NCBI GenBank assembly: GCA_020726505.1
Contig: JAHLEZ010000008.1
Coordinates: forward strand, 1,116,001 to 1,180,000
DNA length: 64,000 nucleotides
From: Leptodontidium sp. MPI-SDFR-AT-0119
Taxonomy: Eukaryota > Ascomycota > Leotiomycetes > Helotiales > Leptodontidiaceae
Reading direction: 5' to 3'
Of the stretch, positions 1-11,507 are shown one piece after another. The stretch's first letter is position 1, and each line of letters opens with the position of its first letter. The notes beneath the pieces are model-generated. The model did not search any database, was not told the DNA's origin, and was given only the letters and a program-made list of their open reading frames with translations. The position numbers and the translations under genes were made by a program.

Positions 1-576
1 GTCGGGCTCTTCTGGCACCACATGTCTGCTGCTCGAAACCCATCACCAGCCGACGACACAGCTACATCAGCTGCCCTCTTCGCAGTCAACATCCGCGGAC
101 GCACAAGTCCCCCACTCCCACAGTCCTATCTCGGCAATGCCAGTTTCGGCAGCCTCACCCCACGACTCTCTATCACATCCCTCACTCACCCCTCCTCAGG
201 CCTCTCTTTAGCATCCTCATCCCTCCGCAGCGCCCTCAACGCGCTCAACACCCCCTCCCGCGTCCCTCTCACCATCGGCCTCCTCTCCTCCCGGCCTAAC
301 CCGCAAGATTTCAAATTCGCAGCAAGAGGTTTCCTAGGCCCTGATATCACAGCCACATCCTGGGCCGATATCCGTGTGCGCGAGCGGGAGTGGGGTGTTC
401 TTGGACGGCCTGAAGGATTCAGAGTCCCGTATGAGGCGGCCGATGGGAATGTTACTGTGTTTCCGAGGTTGGAGGGCGGGGGGCTGGAGGTTATGTGTTG
501 TTTAGAGGATGGAGCTATGGAGCGGATGGTGGGGAATGAGGAATTTGTGAAGTTTGCCATGGCGGGGTTGGTGTGA
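1..576 (+). CDS. BAHD/trichothecene-acetyltransferase-like acyltransferase, C-terminal part (5' end outside window)
   Basis: The frame is open from base 1 and runs without a break through the first ATG at 22, so this is the 3' part of a longer gene. The residues before that ATG (LFWHHMSAAR) match the helix after the catalytic region in fungal HCT/BAHD acyltransferases. Downstream, VNIRGRTSPPLPQSYLGN is the typical 'N-R-R-PPLP-Y-GN' block, and REREWGVLGRPEGFRVPY sits where plant enzymes have DFGWG; here only the W-G pair and the following G-P are kept, as is common in fungal members. The end (FPRLEGGGLEVMCCLEDGAMERM) fits the family C-terminus. The family transfers acyl groups from acyl-CoA to hydroxyls or amines of secondary metabolites. 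The substrate cannot be read from this piece, and the HxxxD motif lies outside the window. Confidence 0.82.
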   Translation, partial: VGLFWHHMSAARNPSPADDTATSAALFAVNIRGRTSPPLPQSYLGNASFGSLTPRLSITSLTHPSSGLSLASSSLRSALNALNTPSRVPLTIGLLSSRPNPQDFKFAARGFLGPDITATSWADIRVREREWGVLGRPEGFRVPYEAADGNVTVFPRLEGGGLEVMCCLEDGAMERMVGNEEFVKFAMAGLV

Positions 577-1146
577 GAACTTGTGGAAGCTGGCACTGAT
601 ATGGTACTTGACACAGCTCTCGGGTAGCGCAAAGATTGAAGAATTTGTCTCCTGGTAACATATTTACTCAGGGTTAGACTAAACTTGTAGACTCATAGAT
701 TTTGTAGCTTGCGATATTTTAACCTCGCTAACACTTCCGGGTCACTCGCTAAAATTGATAAAGGAAAACAACAATAACATGAACACAGGTTTGGGCCCTT
801 ATTTTTCTAGATCTCCTTCTCGGCGTCGACGGCGTCAAAATCTCGAACATCAATCCAAGCTTACAAAAACAAGCACCAGCCAAACCCACTCCGATCCACG
901 ACACCCGGTTCGCGAGAGGCACAGCAGCTCAGTAAAATTACGAACTCTTTGACGAGACTTGGCATCGTATCTTTTCAGGGGCTCGTGGACCAAATACAGT
1001 CAACCCCACTTCCCTCCATGAGAATAAGTATCGTCGGTACGCCACTTTAGGATTTTATCACGGAATGCTTCACCCAGGTGCGCGCCGGATGTGCTGAGTT
1101 CACTATATTATCTATCCCAGCCACAGGCAACAAAAAAGTCTTCAAG
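577..1146. other. Intergenic stretch, no gene seen
   Basis: Spacer between the acyltransferase stop and the secreted-protein start. A short arginine- and serine-rich open frame at 755-952 has no start context or recognisable content. The last 100 bases presumably hold the promoter of the next gene. Confidence 0.6.
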
Positions 1147-2125
1147 ATGCTTCTCTCTTTTATCTTCAGTGGATTAATGGGAGTGGGAATTGTCACTGCA
1201 CAATCGACATCAATTTCCACAGCTTCAAATGCAGTTGAGAGTAGTAATTTCCCTCATGAGATTCCGGAACCCTTGCCGTCTGTCACGCCTGATGGGGTTG
1301 TGAACCTGTTTATTCAGGAGATGGAGGGGTATGCGGGGTTATTTGAGGCTTCTGTTATTAAAGCCGTGAGTTGATATCTTATCCTATCCTTGACATGCAC
1401 CTTGCAGCCAATTTCGAATTTAACTAATGCAAGTAACAGGAAACGTCCTCCACAACGTACTGGGTTGCATGCGCTTCAACTATCGCCGAAGATGATTGTC
1501 CATTCGATGCCATGCCTCCATTCATCGGTATGAGCGTCACCCAAGGCGCGAAAGGCATGCAGATGACGCACAGCGAGGAAGGGTGGTAAGTAATTCACAG
1601 ACTCCTACCCACTTCACCAAAATGGGAACTAACAACATCAGGTCCGTTTCGCAGTCGTGTACTTTCACAACTACAACTGCTTCAATAGCAACATGCACGA
1701 ACTACTGGTCTGTCGGCAATAGCGCGGCAGATCGAGGTTACTATGAAACGGCGACTTCGTATATACGCACGTATGACTCCAGATTGCCGTATACTGAGTG
1801 GTGGCTTGAGCAGTGGGGACGGCCGCCGTTAATTCCTGTGTCTGTTACTGCTGGTGCGGAGAAACTCGTTGGCAGTGCCAGTGTGAGCAAGGGATCGTCT
1901 GTAACTACAACGGCTGTGATATCAGAATCGACAGGCGGCCAGAGTTCGGGAACAGGTACTATTACGCCTGCGCCAGCTGGGACGCAATCGGCTGAGGCAT
2001 CGAGAACTTCAAGTTCAGCTGTAGCAAGCGAGTCGTCAAACTCGGGTGCGTGGAAGGATCACAAGATCAGTGCATACTTTGTACTTGGCACATTCATTAC
2101 TGTAACAGGGGTCTATCTTCTATAA
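1147..2125 (+). CDS. Secreted GPI-anchored serine/threonine-rich protein, unknown function
   Basis: Three exons, 1147-1365, 1440-1585 and 1642-2125, give a protein of about 282 residues. Introns start GTGAGT and GTAAGT, the first has a CTAAT branch site before AACAG, and phases agree. I chose the ATG at 1147 because it is followed at once by a signal peptide (MLLSFIFSGLMGVGIVTAQ); the open frame upstream lacks one. The middle (residues 74-140) contains spaced cysteines and aromatic residues, such as TYWVACAST and QSCTFTTTTASIATCTNYW. The tail is Ser/Thr-rich and ends in a hydrophobic helix after SNSGAWKDHK, the pattern of a GPI-anchor signal. It is probably a glycosylated cell-surface protein of a type common in Pezizomycotina. 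I recognise no enzymatic domain. Confidence 0.75.
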
Positions 2126-2252
2126 CGCAAAATGCAACACGCTGTACCTGAGAAGACCATCTGCTACTGAGCCAATTACCCAATGTCCTGAACAGCCGTC
2201 ATTACCGAAAAGCAGATGCACTCCTTCAACCCATCTATTGTGCTTCCTGAAA

Positions 2253-3299
2253 TCATTTCGCTGGCCTGGTGAACTGCTCTTCAAGCTGAATCTCACTACC
2301 CTCCCCACCACTCGCCCTCTTTTCTCTCTCCAAATACCCCCTAATCTCACCCGGATGCACGAAAATAAACAAGACCACCACGCCAAACATAAGCAGCGCA
2401 TCGAAGATATACATGAACACCTCGTGGCGGAACAAGTACCCCGTATTGCCCTGCACGAACTCCACCACACGGAAAATGCTCCGGATCAGGATCAGAGCGC
2501 TGGAGATGTAGAGAGCCCAGAGGTGTTTGCGCCATGGGACGGAGAGAGAGGGGGTCGTGGGTGACTTTTGAAGACGCGTGTGGAACATGAATGCTACTAC
2601 GACGAAGAGCCCGAAGAAGATGATCTGGAAAATGAGACCGCCTACTACAACCCATTCGCCCGTTTTGGACATGCTACTTGAGGACATGAGACCCGCGCCT
2701 AAATGAAACCAGTTTCGTTAGCTATGTTCATGTTTTGAAATTAAGTTCTTGTGGATGGGGAGAGGTGCCTTACCAGCAGACTGCAAGAGGAAAGCGAAGA
2801 TATCTCCACACACGAAGGTCTTGGTTAGCCATTTCTGGCGCACCATTGAATATCGCTCTCCATCTGTCATCAAAATGACACGGCCGAGAATCATATAGAT
2901 ACTGCCAGCGAACAAAGCGGGAGCGACGAGTGTGAGGACCGATTGGATGATGAAGGGGCCGAGACTCCAGTCTGGTGCTTTTTGCGTAGCTGAGTATGCG
3001 CGTGCTGCGAAGCCGATTACTTCGACTAAGTTGTATGTTAGCAAGGTATTGAAATTTATTGCCCTGTTGGTTGGCTGTTTCGAGAGAAGATGGGTTGGGG
3101 GATTGATCGAGAAGAACTTACAAAGGCCTCCGAGAACGAGAGGGACGAGGAACCATGCACGGCTGCGATACATCTTGAAGATGTGGACTCCAGTCGCAAC
3201 TGCAAAGAGCGCACATGATACTGCGGCAACCGCAACGGAAGGCTTGTATCGGTAGAGGTAGTAGACATCGGGATCGTCGAATGGTGATGCGTCTGACAT
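2253..3299 (-). CDS. RTA1-like lipid-translocating/stress-resistance membrane protein
   Basis: Exons on the minus strand are 3299-3122, 3025-2774 and 2698-2253, with GTAAGT-type donors, a GCTAAC branch site and compatible phases, giving about 291 residues. The N-terminus (MSDASPFDDPDVYYLYRYKPS) is soluble and is followed by about seven hydrophobic segments. The FEVIGFAARAYS block, the SAGAGLMSSSSMSKTGEW loop and the RSIFRVVEFVQGNTGYLFRHEVFMY-type segment near the end are RTA1/RTM1 family signatures. Known members (yeast RTA1, RSB1) reside in plasma or internal membranes and give resistance to aminocholesterol or export sphingoid bases. The substrate here is unknown. The longer open frame upstream of 3299 has no family similarity, so I start at MSDAS. 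Confidence 0.88.
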
Positions 3300-4490
3300 T
3301 GTGAAAGAAGTCTTGCTGAAGTATTTCCGCTGTGAAGATAGAAAGGCCCGAAGAGAAAAGCAAATTGGGACCTTTGGCGGGGGTTTGATCGTAGAAATAG
3401 AAAGACAATTGAAGTTCGGATCCCCACTCCAGAGCAGTTGTATATGGTAGATTTGTAAACGGTCGATAATCGAGAACGCAGAGGGCGGGGGAGAGCGAGA
3501 GGAAGAGCAATATCGTGAGACCAGTCCTGAGCAACAATGAATTTCAGATATTATCGTTCCGTCGTCCCAAAACACCAACAGCTCAGCCAAATCAAAGATA
3601 ACAAGTGCGGACCAGCTTTCTTATAAGATCCATTCCATTTTCACGAATACGTCGTGTTCGTGTATTTGACAGGCTCGTTTACTAGTGTACGATGAATACG
3701 ACAACATACGGCGTATCCATGCACAGCCACCAATTTGTCCGCGAGTCAACCGTCTTGGCCAGCCTTATCCTATTTGCGCGAGTAAAATGGGATAACATCG
3801 CCCCGAGATCACAATAATTTGCGAATTTTTCGAGTGTGTGAGGGCAGCCTGTCATGGAAAATTCCCACTATTCACATAGCCGTGCAGGGTCCACAACTGA
3901 GAATTACTTCTGGATGCAACGTCCTGCATCCCTGAGGATACCAAGAGATTCTGTGACGCGTTATTATCCTTGGCCTGCTCTAATGCGCGGGAAGATCTAA
4001 GGTATACCGCTTATCGAACACTTGTCACTAGATGTGGAGAATGCTTTACAGGTTGATCGAGCGACGATGTTGACAATTGAGCCTGGCTTCGCATTCGCTT
4101 ACTCAAGGACTAGGACCTTGATAAGCAGTACTTTATACTTTACCTCACCCCCGCGACTAGGATAAGACGAACTTGCCAGTCGTTCTTCTGGCTTGTAATT
4201 GTTTAGAATTCTTTATTCTTTCGCTCAATAGAACTATCTGGACTTCGGTGACATAGGCAGGGGTCATGCACGATACAAGCAGGGACGAAAGCAATCAACA
4301 GAGTACGTTACTCTCTTTGTCTGAGATTCTACACTGGATATATACCACTCGAAACTGAATTTCCAAACAGAATGAAGTCGATACGTTCATCTCTCATGTA
4401 CTCTTGGAGCAGGACGCTAGTAACTACCAGGAGCTCATTTTTCGGACAATTCGGATCCCGCTCATTGGTCTTGCAAAGGCTGGGCTTTGT
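3300..4490. other. Intergenic stretch, no gene seen
   Basis: About 1.2 kb upstream of the RTA1-like gene and downstream of the MFS gene. No open frame longer than about 60 codons and no RNA or repeat structure was seen. It likely contains the promoter of the RTA1-like gene and the MFS terminator. Confidence 0.6.
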
Positions 4491-6090
4491 TCACGTGAAA
4501 TAACGAAAGCCTTGATGAGCATCGCCGAGAGCTGTAACATCAATTCGATGCCCTTCTGGGGCGTTGGCGGTCGCTGAAAGGGCATCTCTTCTCTTGTTCT
4601 CGGCCTTCAGCTTGAAGTGCAAGAAGAGCGAGATAGGTACGATCAAGCCGGTTAATCCACAACCAACAGCTGTACCTTTCACATAATACGGCCTAACAAA
4701 ACAAAAGTTAGCTCGGGATGTTCTTGCAACATATTGAAAACACGAGAGGGATAATCATACTTGTCTTCAACCGGAAAGATTGTGGAAGCAACAAAAGAGG
4801 AGCATTGTCCAAAGATAGCCAGCATTGACATCACAGTACCCTTCTTCGTATCGCCCGCCTGGTTATTAAGCATCCAAGTCATGTTCAACGCGAGCGCCGG
4901 GAATACTCCACAGGATGCAAACCAGATAGCTGCATAACGGACGTTGGTGTCCTTCTGGGAAGCCAGCAGTCCATATCCGATGGCACCCAGCGTCGCAAAA
5001 GCAGCAGTCATAGGACCTCGCTGTCCAAACTTGTTGGATGCAAAAGCTGCAAATACGCAGCATATGAATGCGCCGAGGTATGGTGGTGCGGTCAAGCCTT
5101 GGGCTCTGATGCTTGTATACCCAAGTCCTTGGACGATTGTTGGGAGGAAGTTCGAGAGGCATGCGAACGAGTAGTTGCAGCAGAAGTGAATCAGCGCATG
5201 GCAGTAGCTCTTGTAGTCAGATATGCCTGCCCAAATCTGGACTTTGGAGAGTTTGCTTTTGGCTGTCGTGTCGATTGTCTGAAGTCTTTCCACGGCAAAG
5301 GTTCTCTCGTCTTCAGTGAGAAATTTGGCGGTCGCGACGTTGTCCATGAGGTAAAAATAGACGACAGGCGCGATGAGCACAGTAGGAATACCTTCTGTTG
5401 TCAAAGTTAGCTTTGAACGTTGCTTGGGGGCGAGGGAATACTGGCCAATGATCAGAATCCATCTCCAAGATTCTATATCAGACTTGATGTGGGAGATTCC
5501 GTACGCCATGGCGCCGGCGATGCAATTCGCGATTGGACTCGTTCCCAAAAGAACAGCAAGACGCACTCCTAGCTCTGATCTTTTGTAGGCCATTGACATA
5601 AAGTAGGGTACTCCAGCTCCAAATCCTGCTTCGAAGAAACCAACTAGAACTCGTGTTGCGATCATGCCACCCAAGTTGTGGACAGCCCCACTGCACATAG
5701 CAGCAGCGCCCCATCTGCCTGATGTCAGTTATGTTGCCTGGACAATGCTGATTCGGAACGTACCCAATGCAGAGACAAGAGACATAAATATGAGCTGGGA
5801 ATATCTTCCAGCAGAGGACCAGCCACTCGAAACATGTATATGTGATGTAGAAGGAGAGCAAGACCCAGGACCACTACGAGCTATCAGCAAAGATCGCAAA
5901 GAGAGCACGCAGAGAAACAACGAACCTGGACACTGCTCAGTCCAAGATCAGCTTGAGCACCTGCGGTCTTCGCATTGCCAATGTTGCCTCGGTCGAGGTA
6001 AGAGAGCACGAATAAGACACAGAGAAGTGGCATGAGATGGATATCGAGCTGTCGGTTTTCCTTGATTAGCGACTCGATCTCCCTTTCCAT
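4491..6090 (-). CDS. MFS transporter, allantoate permease (Dal5-like) family
   Basis: Exons read as 6090-5926, 5873-5764, 5714-4761 and 4692-4491 (about 476 residues); the last junction rebuilds DKPYYVKGTAVG, a family hallmark. TM1 contains CVLFVLSYLDRGNIGNAK and TM2-3 contains LLSFYITYTCFEW; the ATRVLVGFFEAGFGAGVPYF block is the anion:cation symporter family motif. Such proteins import allantoate, nicotinate or other organic anions through the plasma membrane. Two oddities: a canonical-looking 47-base intron (5441-5395, GTATTC...GCTAAC...CAG) would shift the frame if removed, so I leave it as coding, adding 16 residues between IIG and EGIPT. Also, a plausible upstream exon (ATG at 6274, starting MQTQPKHDEMFENIEYAS) cannot be joined in frame by an intron of normal length. 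I therefore start at MEREIES. Either the gene model or the gene itself is slightly damaged. Confidence 0.8.
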
Positions 6091-7205
6091 TCTGTTTTCT
6101 GTTTTGGAGTCTGTTGTTCGCAGTACGTACTTTACGGCTGATCGCCCTGCTTAGGGTATTTTTGCGTTCTCGCTCCTGGATGATTGAAACCGTCTCCTCG
6201 ATGTCGCCTGCCTTCTCTCCACTGGCATACTCGATGTTCTCGAACATCTCGTCATGCTTTGGCTGGGTCTGCATTTTGCAACTCGTCGACTTGAAAGGTG
6301 GTAATGGACCGAAACTGTTGCAAATTGGAAGTAGAAGCTGGCGATAAAGAGAATGTAAGTGCATCCAGAGGAGATGGAAATCTCTCCTTTATAGACGCAT
6401 GTTACCGCTCTCCTAGTTGATAATATTGCGGAAGCGAAATCCGGGGGATGTGTCTCAATGGTCAACAATTTGGGGTCCCCGCATTTTGGTTCTGGCTTCC
6501 AAACTGCCCAGAAGCAGTTCTATTCCGCCTACGCGCGTGAAAGAGTTTCGGAGCTGTCGCTGTTATTGTGGTGGCGTCGATGGCTGTGACTGCCAAGTGA
6601 TGGCACGGCTGGTTTTCCGCTACTATCCGTGGTTGATAGAAAAAGCATGTAGAATTCTACCTGAGAGAGCGTACAGAGTAATAGGGGAAATAGGGATGGC
6701 GTGATCATAAGTACGCAGGTACTAAGATCTACGCTGCACAGCCCATATTTCTAACAGTGGTGGCTCCAAATACCCGGATGCACCATCGCGGGGACAATGT
6801 CTTTTGCTGGAATTGACACATTGTAATCTGTTGAGCGATCATTATCACCTGTTGAAAGCTGGCGAGAGTGCCAAATGGTTGAGTGTGCTAAGAATGCTGA
6901 ACCATCTGCACCTATTGGCTATCAGTCAAGTAGGTACCCAAAGTTGCGAGAACAATTCGTCTCCTGCCACGACAAATTTTGTAATCTTGTCTCCCGGGGA
7001 GCATCCTATGAGTATGGAGCTACATTTAATTGTAACTAACCACTAAAACTTAACTGGACACTCAAGCACAATAGCGGAGCAAATATTCAACAGAGTCAAG
7101 CATGGTGGGAGTGGTGATGGAAGAAAAGCCACATAAATTCAGTTTTCAATGCCAGTACATTGATTTATTTCTAAAAATAAAAAAAAGGAAAAAAAAAGAA
7201 GCGCA
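6091..7205. other. Intergenic stretch with possible first exon of the MFS gene
   Basis: Bases 6274-6130 on the minus strand encode an acidic cytosolic-type leader (EYASGEKAGDIEETVSIIQE) ending near a GTACGT donor. This is probably the true N-terminus of the MFS transporter, but I could not join it in phase. From 6420 to 7205 no gene is evident; an A-rich run lies at 7171-7198 next to the 3' end of the lyase gene. Confidence 0.5.
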
Positions 7206-8361
7206 CTAATCCCACTGATGGCCGTTGCTGCCACTGGTCGACCCCTCGTATTGGTATTTCTCTTCCATCTTGTAATACTTATTGAACCCAACACCCTCGC
7301 ACACCTCATCATAGCTCAACACAACGGGTGGTTTCCCAACTGTGAAGGACTCCTTGATGTTCTCGAGTGTCTCTCTAATAGCCTTGAGTTTCGCTGCCAC
7401 CAGAGTCCATGGGTAAGCTACGGCAGCATATCCTAGACTAGCAAGATCACTTGCAGAAATATTCTCGGTCTTACCACCCTCGATGATGTTCGCAAGGCAA
7501 GGAAAATCAAGATCCTTTCGAAGTTTTTCCATCGCTTCGCGGTTTGGCAATGCCTCGACGAACACGCAATCAACGCCTATCTCCTTGAACTTCCGAGCTC
7601 GAGTGAGTGCTTCGTCATATCCTAGAATCAAGCTGTCGGTTCGGGCTAGGATCCAGATGTCCAGACCCTCATTTCTAGCGTCTACTGCTGCCTGGACCCT
7701 GGCGTATGCCTCGCTCCGTGACACAACAGATTTCCCTTTGGTGTGTCCGCATCCTAGAATTAGATGAGTTGTCAGCGACGAGAACTTGAAGTGTATTCAA
7801 GATTTAAAACATACGCTTCGGCCAGGTCTGGTCTTCAATCATGATACCTGCTGCTCCAGCGGCGGCGAATCTGGAATAATTTTAGCGGGCGTGGGAACCT
7901 CGGAAAGACTGAAGGACATACCCCTCTACAGTTCGACGAACATTCATTGGGCTACCATATCCGGTGTCGCCGTCTGCAATAACTGGAATGCTGACTTGTC
8001 GAACAGTCTCCTGGATCTTTCCGGCCATCTCTTGGAAGGCGATGTATCCAGTGTCGGGTAGGCCAAAAGTGGATGCAACAGCGTATCCAGCTAGGAAAAC
8101 CACAGGAAAGCCTGCTTCTTCCACAAGTCGAGAACTCAGAGCATCGTAACTGCAAACATGGGCAACAATCTTTGAAGGGTCATCATGTGCTTCTCCGATG
8201 AGTGTCCGTAAACGAGCAGCTTGGATGGATGGAATTCTTCCCCGGACATTGGATATTTTGAGATTCAAGTCGACAGCTCCATCCCCCTGAGAAGTATTCT
8301 TGACTCCTACAGTTTCGAACTTGTATGGATAGGGAACTCTGTTGACAATAGATTTTGACAT
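7206..8361 (-). CDS. Isocitrate lyase/PEP mutase superfamily lyase (oxaloacetate hydrolase / methylisocitrate lyase-like)
   Basis: Exons 8361-7922, 7870-7815 and 7753-7206, with GTATGT donors and matching phases, give about 347 residues. The fold's core motifs are clear: VCSYDALSSRLVEEAGF, the metal-binding DGDTGYG at residues 130-136, IMIEDQ at 156-161, and the active-site loop KRCGHTKGKSV at 165-175 with the catalytic-type cysteine C167. The cysteine in this loop is typical of C-C bond lyases and hydrolases rather than phosphonomutases. Fungal relatives act as oxaloacetate acetylhydrolase (oxalate formation), 2,3-dimethylmalate lyase or carboxyphosphonoenolpyruvate mutase-like enzymes, so the exact substrate is open. 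It has no targeting signal, so it is likely cytosolic. It is transcribed away from the Zn2Cys6 regulator at 8845, with an MFS transporter just downstream, suggesting a small catabolic unit. Confidence 0.87.
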
Positions 8362-8844
8362 TGTTCTGGTTATTCAAGAAACCTGAGAGAAAGGAATTGC
8401 GATTTCGTACTAGAAAGAGGACAAGAAATGTCATGCACGCAATTGCATGAACTTGATCACTACCGAAGAGTCGCATTCCTGTTATATACATGCACATCAC
8501 TTTCAAGGTTACTCCATTGCCATCCCGACATCGGATCTTGAAGATATTCTTCCCCAGACTTATCAGACTTATATGCGGCAAAGCTCGGGGGCCTCTGGAC
8601 TCTTTCTCCATCAATTGTTGTGAGACAAATATTCCCCGCCCAACTAAGCGAGTCCCCGCGAATCAACTCCCGTGGCATCGAGCCGGACTGCACTTACTCC
8701 GCACCCTCGCCACAAGTCTGGAATCACTATCCCGTCCTTAACCTTTCCTTATATACGCGCGACTCGCCGCACTTGCAGTTTGATACCTAGTCATTCGGTA
8801 ATGTTCGGCGCTCTTATTTAGAAACTCAACTTCATTCTACAATA
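8362..8844. promoter_or_regulatory. Shared divergent promoter between lyase and Zn2Cys6 regulator
   Basis: This 483-base gap separates two genes transcribed in opposite directions and must hold both promoters. No operator can be assigned by eye. The arrangement is common when a Zn2Cys6 protein controls the neighbouring enzyme gene; that link is inference. Confidence 0.55.
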
Positions 8845-11507
8845 ATGTCGAACACCGGATCGCCGCCTCCATCCGCGAATTCATTGTCCGATGGACAAAC
8901 CGCTGGGGGTCCTTTGACATCCATTTCGCAGAAGACCTACACTCGCACATATGTAGCTTGCGTGAATTGCCGGTCGAGAAAGGTCAAGTGTATCATTGGT
9001 GCCCGGCCGCCTTGTGCAAAATGCCAGAGGGAACACCGAGAGTGTGTCTTCGACGACCAGAAACGGTCTCAGAAACGCAGGAAGCCCCCTGTCTGGGCTG
9101 AAGCACCATCAACACTTGATGGAGAATCAGAGAGGCCATCGAAAGAAGACACACCTCGACTGCCTATATCTAGCTCGAACACAAATCAAGCATCCAGCTT
9201 ACCACTAAGTAGTCCGGGCGCAATAAGAACAAGGCAAAATGAGGCCTCCGTCAGTAGGCAACCAGGCCGTCCTCTGACTGATAAAGTCATCCGTGGTGTT
9301 GTAACGAAACCTGGAGATGCTTTGAATCTACTCTTCGATGCTAGTCGACCCATGGATCAAGATTCAACTTTCAGTCAAACTGGTCATGGCCTCCAACAGT
9401 CGGAGAAATTTGCCGATGCTGGCAGCCTCCAACAAACTTCACATTCTAACCCGGCCGGGGAGAATGGGTTCCAAAGCTTCGATGCCCCTGGATCTACGCC
9501 AGGGCTTACCCCTGCTGTGTCCATCTTGTCTTATCCTACAGATGAAGTCATGGATGTCTGGGATAAATGTAGGTTTGTTCGACAAGGCTGGTTTACTTCT
9601 CAAGAAGCCGTAACGTACATTGACCTGTGAGTATATCAAAAATTACAGATGGCTGGGGCAAACAACTGACATTGCAAGCTTTTTCAAGAATATGGCTCAT
9701 TGGTCTCCTATTCTGCCTGAGTTGTATCGCTTTCATCACAATCACCATCGACTGATTGCCGAAGAGCCTGTGCTTTGCACAACCATCTTGATGATTTCTT
9801 CCCGTTACCACACACTCCCCGGAGTAGGCGGGAAGTCGAGGGGGTATCATATCCACCACAGGCTTTGGCATCATTGTGAACATCTGATAAATCGCATTGT
9901 TCTGGGTCAAGAAAAATACTCCACTGCAAAGACAAGAACTCTCGGGTCCATTGAAGCGCTCCTGTTGATATCAGAATGGCATCCACGGGCAATACTGTTT
10001 CCACCAGAAACCGATGGTTGGGATGCACAGTTGCTATCTACGGACATTGACGCCCGCCATCGGTCGGTTGCTCAAGACGATTCTCCTCCTGTCAGATGGC
10101 GAGAAGACGTATTCCTCCCTACTTCTAGATCAGAGTCCATGTCATGGATGTTAGCCAGTACAGCACTGAGCCTCGCATATGAACTGGGAGTATTCACTGA
10201 GGATGGGACATCAACATCACAATCGAACAACGCAACTACCTCGCAACACTCTCGCATTCGGAAATTGTTGTATGTATATGTCAACCAAATCTCAGCACGG
10301 CTGGGCTGCCCATCCATGCTGCCACAAAATATCTCATACCTGGCCTCGGACACATTCACGCCTTCGTCAGGAATTCCCCCAGAGTATAATTGGGTCACAT
10401 TCATGGAACACTGGATGGATATCACCAGGCTGATGAAGACTGCTTTCGACATGTTTTTCGCATCTGCGACCTTTACGAAGCAGCTGCTCTTGAGTGGGCG
10501 ATATATTCCCTTACTTCAACACTTCTCTCCATCTCTCGAAAGATGGCATGAAAATTTCTCAAAATTTACAGGTATTTACCTCGACCCTTCTTTCATGTTT
10601 TTGAGCAACTTAATTTGGTACGCTCTTGAAGGTGGCAATGCGGGGGGATATCGAATATTACAACCCTTGACGGCTGATATGATGTGCCACAGACTTTTCA
10701 AAGCCTTTTGAGGATATCCTCTTCATTGAATACCACTACATCAAAGCATACACCAACTCATTAGCAATCCAAGCAGTTGTCGAACGAGCTCTATCACGTG
10801 GAGCAGACCGATTTGGAGGGGAACAAGATGACCTTCTGTCAAGATCAGTGGATCCTCAAGACTACAAACTAATCAACGAGGTCGTAACCAGTAGTCGCCA
10901 GATCCTCCAGAAAGGTATCGCACTGGTTCGATCTGGGAACCTGAAATTCATGCCCATGCGTGTTCTTCTTCGTATCACATCCGCGTCATTGTTCCTCCTC
11001 AAAGCAATCAGTATCGGCGGGCCTAGTGCAGACCTCCAGATTTCACTCAAGATACTAGATGAGAGCGACGCCGCACTCCGAGCCACGCCTATCGATGATA
11101 TGGATCTCGCATCACGGTACGCGACTTTAATCGAAAGGCACGTCACACGATTTCGACACAACTTCACCATTTCTCGCCAGCCTGATTTTCCGCAAGGCTT
11201 TTCTACTGGGGTACCGGGTTTCAGTGGAGGAGGAGATTCCTCGTCATACTTTGTTGGGGGACGTTCCATACAGCAGGAAAATTCTTCTGCATCAAACGCT
11301 AGCTGTATTGAAGACTCGTCTGCTCAAGCTCAATTTGGCGTCTCGCAGTCATTTGATACGCAAATGTTTGCTGGGTTTGAAGACTGGAGTACGCAGCCGT
11401 TTGACCCTTCTCTGGCTCCTTTCTCAACAAACGGGAACCAGATCTCTGTTGGTTTTGATGCAGGTTCCTTGGATTTCCTGTGGAATATTCCGGACTGGGA
11501 GGTTTAG
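8845..11507 (+). CDS. Zn2Cys6 transcription factor with fungal-specific regulatory domain
   Basis: Exons 8845-9626, 9679-10631 and 10693-11507 give about 849 residues. The binuclear cluster is complete at C39-x2-C42-x6-C49-x7-C57-x2-C60-x6-C67 ([12 protein letters not shown]...PPCAKC) followed by a basic stretch. The middle region begins [20 protein letters not shown] across the first junction and contains the well-conserved [18 protein letters not shown] block; later comes [15 protein letters not shown]. This is a nuclear activator or repressor type that binds CGG half-sites. The first intron (GTGAGT...GCAAG) is certain from the protein match; the second (10632-10692, donor GTGGCA, GCTGAT branch) is my best reading of a frame change. 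Target genes are unknown, but the divergently placed lyase and the nearby MFS gene are candidates. Confidence 0.9.

Noticed and set aside
755..952. 65-codon plus-strand frame
   Set aside because: Arg/Ser-rich, no start context, no family content and lies in a short spacer; probably chance.
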